A stretch of 64,000 bases of DNA. Source: Echinococcus granulosus (Eukaryota; Platyhelminthes; Cestoda; Cyclophyllidea; Taeniidae). The notes below the pieces were generated by a model that worked only from the letters and a program-made list of their open reading frames with translations, was not told where the DNA came from and made no database searches. Position numbers and translations under genes: made by a program. Below, piece after piece: positions 53,742 through 64,000 of this stretch. Each line of letters starts with the position of its first letter. Positions within the stretch are counted from its first letter, which is position 1. Location of the stretch: NCBI RefSeq assembly GCF_000524195.1, contig NW_020170386.1, positions 1,667,949 to 1,731,948 on the forward strand, written 5' to 3'.

Positions 53742-53874
53742 AGCCTTCTTGTACCTCACTGGGTGGGCTGGCCTTCGGACCATGCCAATAGCCCAAACAC
53801 CTTCTCGTGCTGTCTATATATTCTGCTCGAGTATTGTGTCTTCTTTCGTCTTCAGGGAGGTCTCGGGATGCTAC
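53742..53874 (+). repeat. Dispersed repeat, copy C
   Basis: The copy shows TTGTACCTCACTGGGTGGG, CTTCGGACCATGCCAATAGC, TTTCGTCTTCAGGGAGGTC and GGGATGCTAC in order. It is followed about 160 bp later by copy D in inverted orientation. Confidence 0.6.
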
Positions 53875-54035
53875 TTTACTTCTGATGGAGGAAATAGGCC
53901 CTGTATTGTGCAAATGTGCTACCTATTTTGCTAATTTGTGTCCTGATTAAATGGCTGCAGGTAAACTAGTAAATTTAGTGAAAATTATTAAATTATAATT
54001 ACCAGTTATTTTAATACCAGTTTTTAGTCAACGCT

Positions 54036-54170
54036 TTAGCACCCCGGGGCTTCCCAAAAGACGAAATGTATATGTATATGTTCGACACAGAAGGTTTTAG
54101 GGCTACTGGCATAGCCCGAAGGTCAGCCCACCCGGTGAGGTACAGCGGCTAACATAAGGTGACCCTTTAC
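54036..54170 (-). repeat. Dispersed repeat, copy D (inverted relative to C)
   Basis: The reverse complement gives GGTCACCTT, GTACCTCACCGGGTGGGC, TTCGGGCTATGCCAGTAGCC, TTTCGTCTTTTGGGAAGCCC and GGGGTGCTAAAGCG, collinear with copies A and C. With copy C it forms an inverted pair that could fold back in a transcript. Confidence 0.6.
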
Positions 54171-54912
54171 CAAAGCCGACCGCTAAACAAACAACCAATG
54201 CATTACATCAACTTTCGATAAAGCAAAGCTTAGACGTCTGTAAAATGGACTTTAAAGTGAGGAGAAAATGAATGGTTTAGCATAACTTATAAGATTTTGG
54301 TATTTAACTTAGTCACTCGGGCACTTTAAATTTGACAGGATGTAATTTCACTCTGCGGCGTTGCCTTTTGGCCGAAATAATAGTCAGCTATCTTTTTTGT
54401 AGATTACTAATACTGTTATTCTATGGAGCCTTGACTTATTACGACTTAAGCGAAAGCTCGGGACACCACGCAATTGTCATGCGACTATTGCTACTTTTTA
54501 ATCAAATCGGCATTTATCCCAATCGAAACACTAAAATAGACTCAAGTCAATTGAAGAGGGTGGAGGGGTTGCTGTGTTTTTTATTAGTTAAGGACCGTGT
54601 TTGGGCTGGTGACGTGGTAATGTTGCTTCCAGAATCGGTGGGGGTCAAGCTGTCTCTTAATTTGCTGGGATGATTTAAGCATCTCTTCGACGATCAAATA
54701 TCTTATAAAAATGGTTTTGGGTTCTTTTGTCTTGCTTTTTTGTGATAACAGCATTTACTAACTTAGGGTATTCTTTTAATTAACCGTCCATTAAGCCGCA
54801 ATCATTGCTCGGTGCAGTTTGAATGTGGTGCCTTGTTTCGATTTCCCGCCTTGATTGGTTGTCTTTTGTGGATACATCTTGCGACTAAACCATTCCTGGT
54901 CATTATCAGACA

Positions 54913-56832
54913 ATGAGAAAGTAGGGTGGGACTTACATTCCTATAATCTATTAGGAAATCAGTTGCTACTAAACTTATTGTGAATTCCAGTATAACCAAT
55001 TCTGGCTTTTGTGATAAACCTGATGCACCTGCTGACTCTAACTTTTTAAATGAGACAGAATCTGAAACCAGAAAATCCAATCGAGAGTTGGATGTGGCCA
55101 ACGATCAACCAATTTTCTCCACTGATGCCACCGGCAACATTGTGCTATCGGATGGAACCCCTGTTGTCCAACCAGCTGGTGTTGAGGAAACGCAGGGTTG
55201 TTCTTTCCAGTTTGATCTTCAAGATGGTGTCTTGCCGAGAAAACCACTTGCAAGTGCCTTTCAAATTGGCGGTGTGGATACTGCAAGGTGCACTAGTTGC
55301 GCTGTTCGCATTAGTCCGTTTGCCTGTGCAATGCATCCTCATCTGAGTGTTATTGTTTGCAAGGTAAATTAGTCCTCATTTCTAACGTGGGTTTTCAGCG
55401 TTGTCTCAAATTCTATGGAAAGGGCGAGTTTGCTAGGGACGTGGATGGTAAAGATGAAAATTGTAGGTGGTGTGGCGATGGAGGAGATCTTATATGTTGC
55501 GATTCATGCTCCAATACCTTCTGCAAAAGTTGTATAAAACGAAATCTTGGTAGATCATTCTTACAGGATATTGAAGACCTGAACGATGATGATTCTTGGA
55601 ATTGTCTTATATGCAATCCTTCCGTCCTGGTACCGTTGCAACAAGAATGTTTAGAGGTATATTCTTCATTGTATTCCGGTGATATTCTTAAAGGTTTTCG
55701 AACGTATTAAATCCCTTAAAGATCAAGCGAAAAAGCGAGCTGAGCTCAAGCGTAATAGACTCCCCATCCCAATTACGCCTAGGACAGCTGGTGGGTTTTA
55801 TTTAAGCTAAATGGTGCTGGTTTTGGTTTCGGTCGCTCAAGACTGCGTATTTTATGTTGAAGTATCTTTCTTTCCTATTTATATATCAATACTTTTAGAA
55901 TTGTTGCCAGTGTTCTCAGCTTATTGTTCTGATGGTAGATTTTGGGTGATTTTTAATTGAAATGTATTTGCGCCTAGGAAAAGCTGTAAGTCAGACGGCG
56001 GCAAAACCAAGTCAGGACTCTTCTAAGGTAACTGATGAGTAAACTGATCGTATTGTTTAAGGTATCCACTGCTGTCAAGACTTCGAATTCATGCCTATCA
56101 AACAATTATAACACCTGTGAATGGTACTTAGAACACACGAGTGTTGCAGGAATTCTCAACCAGATATCAAGCATTCACCCTCCCATTATTCGTCCTGTGG
56201 TCCAATCTCTCCGTTTCTGTGTCGAAACATTCAGCAATGACATCAAAAGAGTTGAAGCGAATTTGTCCCGAGCGAGGACTCTTGAGGAAGTGCAGGCGAT
56301 TGTGCACTCGTTTCAGAGCATCTACCGCTTTCACCTACTTGGGCGGATCGCTAACGTAGTTTCGCGAGTTAACACGGATCTTGGGGACAAGGCTTCAACA
56401 TGCTCTTCACAGATACCAAAATTGACTGATACCATTGACCTAACCGATGATTTAGAGCCCGTTGGGCGACCAACTAACGGGCATCATCCGCCAGAAACAC
56501 AGTTGACAGCTTCCACACCCCCTAATGCTTCTAGGCGAAGGCGCGGGAGTGCTTCCAACTCAGCCTCCAGTGCGTCTCCCTCGAAAAAACGGCGGAAAAC
56601 CCTAGAGAACTCTACAGATAGAATCAGGGTCGCCCCTCCCACTTCATTGTCCTCTTCGATATCCCACGAGGTGATGGGGAAGTGGGCCTCTGAAGCAGAC
56701 GGCGTTGTACCCGATTCAGCTAAATCAACAGCTGGTGGGCTAGCCAGGGAAGGTATTGAGATGCAAAAGCCAGCAACCTCCAAACACCCTGGTGCCTCCG
56801 TATCCAGCAGAATGCTCTGTGGAAGCTTATAA
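54913..56832 (+). CDS. ATRX: ADD-domain (GATA-like + PHD) zinc-finger protein, ATRX N-terminal part
   Basis: Modelled exons are 54913-54920 (tentative start), 54991-55363, 55399-55656, 55694-55790, 55978-56027 and 56062-56832 (stop), 518 aa. The ADD domain of ATRX reads histone H3 tails that are unmodified at K4 and trimethylated at K9. The GATA-like finger uses C103/C106 and C126/C129, and the second pair is split by a 35-bp intron. It is followed by KFYGKGEFARDVDGKDE and the PHD-like run CRWCGDGGDLICCDSC, FCKSCIKRNLGR and WNCLICNP, matching ATRX in order and spacing. The later segment (residues of about 300-365) aligns with the helical region after the ADD in human ATRX. Then come an IDLT SUMO-interacting motif and a basic RRRR...KKRRK nuclear signal. 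Exon 2 has no in-frame ATG. The 8-nt first exon fits by phase (ATG AGA AA) but is unproven. The stop may be avoided by splicing to the downstream ATPase. Confidence 0.8.
56434..56445 (+). other. SUMO-interacting motif in the ADD protein
   Basis: IDLT (modelled residues 387-390) is followed by acidic DDLE, the classic form of a SUMO-interacting motif. It lies just before the basic nuclear signal. Function is inferred from the motif only. Confidence 0.5.
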
Positions 56833-57593
56833 CGATATCTCGTAATTAATAGCTGGAGTTTTCTCGCTAATTGCTGCTTAATTATTATCGCTTTAGGATT
56901 GATATTTTGTATTTTGTGCACGATTTTGTACCTGTGTTCCGGTTTAATACTTTTTCAGTGAATACACGCACCATGCGATGAGATCTCATTCCGTTGCCAA
57001 CACTTCAACTATTCATTATTTTTCATTCCAATTGTAACACTTGAAGTAGTTGTTTTGTTTTTTGGTAGCGTATATTTTGTCATGTAACCGGCTGTTGTCA
57101 CATAAGTATTTCCTATAGGTGCTATCTCCTGGGAACGACTTGGGCAGAATTTCGTTCACTTTTGCAGCAAATGACAATGATTTTCCTCACGGTTCGATTG
57201 AAGCCTCTGAGAATTTGCATTTTACATTAGTTCTTGAATGTACAGAGACCTTATCCCTTTCTTGATCACCTATACATATCCCTGTAATTTTTTCACTGAA
57301 CGGTATTGTATATTCCTTTCATCCAGAATAAAATGTTTATCGAAAGAGCCTTATTAGTGCTGTACGCCTATTTCATTGTTGCAAATAAATGGTTTTCTTA
57401 CAGTTAGGAGTACTTCGCTTCTCCCAATCTCTGTACTGGCATGCTGTTCTATTTGTCAGCCTTGTGATTCTCAAGTATGTTCACCTGTTTGGAATCCCCA
57501 CCTTTGGATTGCTGCTTACTTCTTTTTCCCTTTGCAGAGTGCAAATTTTAAGTCGCATTCCAAAGGAATTACCATTTTGATTTGGTTCTACAA
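56833..57593. other. Spacer between ADD and ATPase reading frames
   Basis: This 761-bp spacer holds AATAAA at 57327-57332 and 57384-57389. A strong pyrimidine tract ending tttgcag at 57537 follows, 56 bp before the downstream ATG. The order of stop, poly(A) signal, acceptor and ATG is what a trans-spliced second gene of a polycistron would show. An AG at 57551-57552 is also phase-compatible with a donor at 56753 inside the ADD exon, which would bypass the stop and fuse the two frames. Confidence 0.5.
57327..57332 (+). other. Candidate poly(A) signal between the two ATRX frames
   Basis: AATAAA lies 495 bp beyond the ADD-frame stop and 262 bp before the ATPase ATG; a second copy is at 57384-57389. 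Confidence 0.4.
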
Positions 57594-60500
57594 ATGCCTT
57601 CTCGATTAAAGCGATCCGGTGGCAGCCAGAGCTCCCCTATGAGTGACAACGGAAGTACAACTGATAGCACTGCAAGCTCAGCTTTTGCAAAACGAAGGAA
57701 ACCGTAAGTCCGTTATATATAATCGTTTATTGTTGCATTTCGAGTTGGTATTGGTAATTTAAGGCAGAGCATACACTGCCAATAGTCAGAGGCTTAAACC
57801 GCATTATTACTATTTACATAGATATAATCGCTCCAAAGGTAGATGTTTGAAGTAACTTCTGTGGCGTCTTAACTCCGTAAAAAGACTTCAGGTTACGTAA
57901 AAGAAGGGGTTTTGAATATTTACAAATTTTAACGAGGACTAAAAGAATTGCTATATTTGCCTTGATTTTTAACAAAGCACTTCACACAAAACATTAAGGC
58001 AAGCCTGTTAAGATCGCTTTAAAAATGCTTTGTTTGAGGTTCGTATTTGTAGTATTAAGTACAGCGGAGAATAACTTATCAATTACAAATTTAAGGATGG
58101 TTTGTGGATGCATTAATTGCCTAGTATCGTTCAGGACAAATCTAGACGAATTTCTGACACTCTTCGATTCTGATTAAGAATGGTCCTAATTTTATTCCAT
58201 TCATAACTTCGTTGCACGTGCACTCATTGCGGTTAGATAAACATATTCTTGAACTGAGTCGACTCACGCTCTGTATGTTAAACCAGAAAAAACTCAATAC
58301 TTTGTTTTAGTTCTGTTAACTCAAGAAATAGCGATCCTTCAGCAACGCTTCAGCATGTTCGCTCCCGAAACTCGCGCCCCAATATGTTCAACGATAGTGA
58401 ATCTATCACTATATCCTCAGATTCTGAAAGCTCCGAGTCTGCTGCAGATCCTAAGCACAGACAGTCGTACGTTTGTGTGATGTCGGATATCACCCTCGTT
58501 TTAGGGAGAAGTTTGTGTTGCCTTTGCCTTTTTTCCCATATGAATAGTTCTTTTGTATTTCATCAAGTGTACATAGTTCCCCTTGGGTCATTTCCATGAT
58601 ACTTGGAAAATGTCAGCGTTCTAAATATGATTTCATTCTTAGTTCAGCAACATTTGTAACATTGGCAGATGATAGTGGGGTTCATTTTCAATTAGGCCTG
58701 GTAGCCTTATGATTGCTCTTTAAGCATTCAAATGGTTTAGACAGTCAAAATTAGATTTGAGTCGGCTTCATCGTTGTCTCTCGCGAGTAAGGTTGATTAC
58801 CAGACTTTATTGTACTGTCGGCTTACTTCCCTTGTAATCGTTGTCACAAAGTAGGGCTGTGTCCATATTCTGTATATTGACATATTTGAATCTTTAACTT
58901 TCAATTTTAGTTTAATTTAACTTTATATTGTTTTTAGTGCTAGCGATTCTGTGATAACTGAACAATTTGTGAATCCTCACTCTCTTGTCGATGCTGACAG
59001 TCAGCACCTCACTACCACATCTGCATTTGACGATGAAATAATGATTTTTTCTTCCTCCTCTTCCTCCCCGGAAAAGAATTTCTCTAATTCCATTATTCAA
59101 CGGCAAAGGATTGAATCCTCCGATTCTGATGAAGAAACTAGAAAAAAGACTAACAAAGTCGGGTCGCTAAGCGCTCTAAATGAGACAAAGGATGAAGATA
59201 AATGCAAAATTGTTATTAATTCTTCCTCTTTCCCATCTGCAAAGAATTCCTCCAATTCCACAGTCAGGCGTGCTGCCACAACCTCTTGTTCCGGTGAGGA
59301 AAACATAAAGCCAGAGGGAAGTAAGCCAATGAAGACAGAGGAGGACGGAGATGTGGGGATTCCGAATCAGGAAACCAATCGCGAAATCACTCTTAATTTC
59401 TCCATGGAAGGAAGTACAGTCAAACCAATTATCCGACGTCGAAAAATCGCTTCTTCTGGCTCTGATGATGAAGGTAATGAGAAGGTAACCGATAACAAAT
59501 CGATGGTAGTGGGTGGAGGCGAAGAGGTGAAGGTGGGTCAGAATACATGCGAAATCGCTCTTGACTACACTACTGCGAATAGTGGGAAATCCGCATTGCG
59601 ACGTCGGAATATCGCTTCTTCTGGTTCTGATGAGGAAACGGCGAAAAAAGCTAATGGAGATGGATCCATGGGTATGGAAAGTGGAGGTGAAGTGGAAATC
59701 GATAAGTCTACAAGAAAACGTGGGCGCTCCATGAAACACCGTTTGCGTCGATGTCGTAGGTCTTCAAGTTCCAGCAGCAGCAGTAGTAATAGCAGCAATA
59801 GCCGTAGCCGTCTCTCAGATCTTCATGTTGATGAAGATAGTGGTATGAAGGAGAGAAGGGGTGAGAATAAAAAAGCAGCAGAGGAAAAAGCGAAAAGAGA
59901 CGCTCGTGAAGAGGAAGAGGGCGCAGAGGAGGGAGAAGATGTTGATGACAAGGATGGTAGAAAGGGAAGGAAGAAGATTAGGAAGATTCTAAAGGACAAA
60001 AAGCTCTCCTCTGAAACTAAAAATGCAGAAGCTCTGGAGCGTGAAAGGCGGAAACGTCTTGAAGAAAGGCAGAGATTGGTAAGTTTGGGATGTTTTTTGT
60101 TTATAATATAGTTGGGTAATATCGATTTTGTCTGTATAGTTATCAAATGTGTCTCATTTTACCGAAAATGAAGTGAGCATGTACCATCATTCAGGCTAGA
60201 TTTTCGAAACGTCTTTTTTGCACTAAATTTTAGGTGTACTTTCAAATGAATTCCCATGCTTTCCACAACTGAACGTAAATGTGGCTTGATCACTTCATTG
60301 CAAACTTTAAAGTCATCCATGCAAAGTTTGTTCTTTTGACTAAATACCTTATCGTCGCATAGATGGCATAATATTCGTGGCAATATAATAATATTCGGAT
60401 ATCGCGGGTGGAATGCGAATCTGTTTGCATCAATCATGTTTCCCGATTTTCAGTTTTTTTGTCATCACTGCTATTCTAAAACCTCTTTATTGATATTTGC

Positions 60501-63500
60501 TAATCGGCGCCACGAGTTGCATTTAATAATTTCAGTACAACAGTGTGTTGGAAGATGCGAACGAAGGGTCTGCGTCGAAGAGTTCGCGTCTGGTGCTCGA
60601 TTTCAAAAAGGATTCCGATGATCCTCTTGTAGAAGTACATCCGGATTTTGTTAAACATCTGAAACCCCACCAGGTGCAAGGTAGCTCATGTACCCTACAT
60701 TCATTTATATGGGCTTTTATTGAGCATATCTGCATCACTTATCCATGCGCATGTGTTGTTTATGGCTCTTATCCTCACCCAAGTACAGTCCTAACGCTTG
60801 TACAAATTTTATTTAGGCCTGGTTATCTTACCTCTCAGTGCACTTTTAAATTTTGGTAGATTTGAGGTAAACATCTTTTCGGGGCGTAAATGTTTTTGCC
60901 TTCTTTCAGCCGTGCGTTTTCTCTACGACAACATAATTGAGTCCGTGGAGGAGCACAAGGAAAATAGAAGTAGGCTTAGCGGCGCCATCTTGGCGCATTG
61001 CATGGGGCTGGGCAAATCGCTTTCTACCATCGCCTTCATCCACACCTTGCTGATTAACAAGGAAGTAGGTCTGGGAATAAGCACATGCCTCATTCTCTGT
61101 CCGGTGAATACACTTCTAAACTGGCACCGAGAGTGGCGGCACTGGATGCCCGAGAATGCTGAGGTCAACGTCTATGAACTGGCCACGGCAGTAGCCAACA
61201 ATTTCCGTATCGACGTAATTCGCCATTGGCATTCTGAGGTAAGTGTGAATCAAATGTACAATCCACCTTGGTATGCCTCTTTCGAAATTTTAGTTTATAT
61301 CACCGTAATGTGAAGCATATTTTGAACTTGTATGTACTTCAGTAATACTAATAATTGACAGTACTTCTGCTTCACTTTTACCTTGGTAGTCGGCTGAGTT
61401 GATGCGTTGTAAAAAATATTTTTCGCACTTAGAACTTGAGTTCTGTTTATTTACCATTAATCAAGTCACCCACATGCTTCAGGGTGGGATTCTCCTGATG
61501 GGCTATGACATGTACCGCAACATAACTACCTCGTTGCTCAAAAAGACGCGCAAACAGGCTTATAAGAAGCTCATTCCAACTGCTCTCATCGACCCGGGAC
61601 CGGACGTTGTGGTCTGTGATGAGGGACACCTACTGAAAAACTGCAAAACCGGTGTCACCAAGGCGATAAACAATCTCAAAACACCAAAACGGGTCATTCT
61701 CACGGGAACTCCATTGCAGAACAACCTTTCTGAGTGTAAGTGTTCAGATATATTCGTTTTTCCACCATGATCAAGTTTATTGTTGGACTGGGACCTGCGG
61801 CCCTTTCTTCAGCATCGAGGCTGATAATATCCTTTTTATGGATGATTCTTGCCTATTTATTTTCAGTGTTTGGCATTCATCGTTGTTTATCCGCTCTTTA
61901 CTACTGTTTATGTTGATTTTTTCAACTTTTTATTCCCATTATATTTGGATTTCCCTTTGATATTTCTCAATTTACGTTCGCGCTTTTTCTAGACTGGACA
62001 ATGGTGAACTTTGTAAAGCCAAATTTACTGGGATCTGCTAGGGAATTCGCCAACCGTTTCGTGAATCCAATCAAGAATGGTCAACATTCGAACTCCACCC
62101 AACGCGATGTTCAGCTTATGAAGAAGCGCGCCCATGTCCTTTTTAAAACTCTGGATGGATGCGTACAAGTAAGGGCTGTCGCCTTTTACTGTTTATTAAA
62201 TTACACTAGTTTCTAATTTTTTAGTCTCTGCAGACTACCTGCTTAGCCGATTCAATATAATTTGTACTTCGTTTTTTTACCGTCGTCCAACTCCTAGGAG
62301 TCATAGGTTCGCAATTTGCTTCTCATTTCTCAGCTTTCCAATTAATATAGTTCATTCGTGGTTCTTGCTCATTGATTAATTTACCCCTTTAAAATGGGGA
62401 ATTCATGAACGGTGAAAAATGGCACTCCTCACAATTGGCTAATGTAGGATGTGTGCACAAAGTTTGGATTGTTATAACGAATAGGTAGTCTGTCTGATGA
62501 AATGAGCCCTTTGACAGTGAGCCACTGACAATTAGAGTTTCTGGGAATACTTGAATAATCTTACTTTATCTTCTGACAACAATGACCGTGGTTTCATTTC
62601 CTACTAAGTCTGATCAAGGATAACCTGTTCCATCTCATTAGCTCGGACCTTAGTCGTGAATCATTAAATAGTTTAATGGATCATTTTAGGCTGCATTCAC
62701 AAAGCCAGGCATATTTGCGCTAATTATCTCGATTCCACTTATGAGTTTCCATCAGTTTGCTCTATCTACTCTATCTGAATAAACTTGATTTGTCAACAAA
62801 AACTTTCCTTTAATCTGCGAATGCTTTAACCTTTCTTTGGTGTTAACAGGCTTATATAATTTTCGTTTTAGAGGAGAGACTACGGTTGCCTGACGCAATA
62901 TCTCCCTCCGCGATTGGAATATGTGCTGAAAATTCGCCTTTCCAGCGTACAGTGCGAATTATATCGGGCTTTTCTGCAGCACCGCCTGGAGGGGGGTGTG
63001 TCAGGCTCCAGTGACGACCAGCGAAATACCCTCTTCCGTGATCAGCAAACCCTTTATCGGGTGTGGACCCATCCGTACACCCTCCGAATGCACGAGACCC
63101 GTGAGGCTAGGAGGGTAAGTTCTTTTAAACACCATCTGCGTTAGGTGGGAGAGGGTTCTTTTCTCGTAAAATTTGGGCGTTTACACTCTTCTGTGGTCGA
63201 TGGATGAGCCAGTCAGTATTGTTACTTCCACTCATTACCAGTGCTTGTCTGAGTTCGTGTCTTTGTAAATTTGTACTATTTAAAAACTCCGGTGTTGCAT
63301 AAATCATAGAAACAGACGTAGGGATCAGTTTGTTTTGTTGCGTACGCTATTTCGATGACTAATTACGATATGAGTGTGTTTATTTCTTGGCATTGTTACT
63401 TGGGGCCATTAAATTGCTATCCACCTTGACCTTACTTCCACATATCCATACATTCGCTCGTCTTTGCACCGTCCCGTACCACTGATGCAGAACGGTGGTT

Positions 63501-64000
63501 ATTTTCGAATGATGGCACTGATGATACCGCTTCGCGTTCCACAGAACGTATGCGGGCGTTAGGATTTGTCGATATCAAGAGCATCACCTAGAATTACATC
63601 ACTATTGGAAATCAGAAGTTAGTAGGTGAAAGAGTATATCCACATTGCTCTACTAAAATTCGCATTTGTTACCGAAAGTTGCTACGTGAATTGCTCACAT
63701 GTCCTTTTACCTAGCAGAGGAATTTGACCTTCTAATAAAGGAATAAAGAAATTTGATCTGTCATTCGTCACTACTGTTGAGCAGCCATTATACACACGGA
63801 CGCTAGCAAAATGCTACAATTTGTTAGGTTCCCTCACTTCAATGTTTTAGTCACATTTTGCCAGTGTCACTGAAGCTGTATATTGAATTGCTACTTTTAA
63901 ATCTTTGAGTTCGTACTGATGTTCCGCCATTTTCAGCTTCTACTAGAGGATTCGACGAGTGAGGACGAAGAAAAAGTGGATGAAGATGAAAGTAGCACTA
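57594..64000 (+). CDS. ATRX: ATRX SNF2-family chromatin remodelling ATPase (3' end outside window)
   Basis: Exons are 57594-57703, 58311-58466, 58938-60078, 60536-60680, 60910-61238, 61483-61735, 61993-62168, 62872-63114 and 63937 to the edge, all in phase, at least 872 aa. ATRX is a nuclear SNF2 translocase that deposits H3.3 at heterochromatin with DAXX. The first 470 residues are disordered, Ser/Glu/Lys-rich and contain a four-fold repeat. They end GRKKIRKILKDKKLSSETKNA, almost identical to human ATRX just before its ATPase. Helicase motifs are HCMGLGKS (motif I, GGC-AAA-TCG at 61010-61018), CPVNTLLNW (Ia), VCDEGH (II, DEGH at 61618-61629) and ILTGTPLQNN (III, about 61696-61725). MVNFVKPNLLGS, NRFVNPIKNGQ and VMKKRAH-like QLMKKRAHVLF, then VWTHPY, follow. 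The second RecA lobe is beyond the window. The start at 57594 assumes a separate transcript; a fused start further upstream is possible. Confidence 0.9.
59074..59740 (+). repeat. Four-fold degenerate protein repeat in the ATRX linker exon
   Basis: A unit of about 55-57 codons repeats with cores near 59110 (IESSDSDEE), 59275 (ATTSCSGEE), 59446 (IASSGSDDE) and 59611 (IASSGSDEE). Spacings are 165, 171 and 165 bp. Each core is preceded by two or three basic residues and followed by Lys/Gly/Glu-rich text. The repeat is followed by an Arg-rich segment and a run of nine serines. Confidence 0.7.

Larger units (their letters stand above)
49215..54912. other. Gene-poor region between SLC26 and the ATRX-like locus
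   Basis: No conserved coding sequence was recognised in 5.7 kb. Open frames such as 49907-50200 (+), 51167-51409 (+) and 51202-51459 (-) overlap each other and resemble nothing I know. About 50926-51115 is purine-rich on the + strand and about 51500-51990 is strongly pyrimidine-rich. Repeat copies B, C and D lie at 53.4-54.2 kb, and a weaker partial match is near 52785-52830. Confidence 0.55.

Noticed and set aside
54332..54673. Open frame of 113 codons upstream of the ADD gene
   Set aside because: It opens at a non-ATG codon, is hydrophobic without a known pattern, and its frame does not splice obviously to the ADD exons.
1..64000. Bacterial-style features: operons with Shine-Dalgarno sites, CRISPR arrays, insertion sequences, prophage
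   Set aside because: All coding sequence is spliced and eukaryotic; no spaced direct-repeat arrays or transposase genes were found.

Overview
This is eukaryotic DNA: intron-rich genes with GT-AG (and a few GC-AG) splice sites. It is most likely from a parasitic flatworm, and a cestode seems the best guess. The clues are several 34-41 bp micro-introns, mostly short introns elsewhere (the longest about 2.2 kb), compact gene spacing and moderate AT richness. Species cannot be fixed from sequence reading alone. All gene models were built by hand from open frames, splice-site consensus, intron phase and remembered family alignments. No search was run.

Layout, all on the + strand. (1) 1-2898: the 3' part of a ceramide kinase gene (CERK, 4 exons visible). 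(2) 2899-6457: intergenic; it holds a perfect RFX X-box (4876-4889) and a perfect NRF1-type palindrome (3957-3968). (3) 6458-38292: an apparently complete 47-exon axonemal inner-arm dynein heavy chain, DNAH2 type (about 4,714 aa), with an extra phase-neutral 176-codon exon in the linker and three GC-AG introns. (4) 39567-49214: a 15-exon SLC26/SulP anion transporter (767 aa) with a C-terminal STAS domain carrying an unusual cysteine cluster. (5) 49215-54912: gene-poor DNA with a cluster of a roughly 130-160 bp dispersed repeat and a strand-asymmetric purine/pyrimidine tract. (6) 54913-56832: an ADD (GATA-like plus PHD) zinc-finger protein matching the N-terminal part of ATRX. (7) 57594 to the window end: the ATRX SNF2-type ATPase, running off the edge.

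The four loci belong to unrelated pathways: sphingolipid phosphorylation, ciliary/flagellar motility, anion transport and heterochromatin remodelling. Nothing suggests they act together, apart from the two ATRX halves. Those are either one gene joined by an unobvious splice or two neighbouring genes, perhaps a trans-spliced polycistron. An in-frame stop, poly(A) signals and a fresh ATG with an upstream pyrimidine-CAG acceptor lie between them. This split-or-fused ATRX locus is the most interesting point in the window, followed by the DNAH2 linker exon and the X-box.
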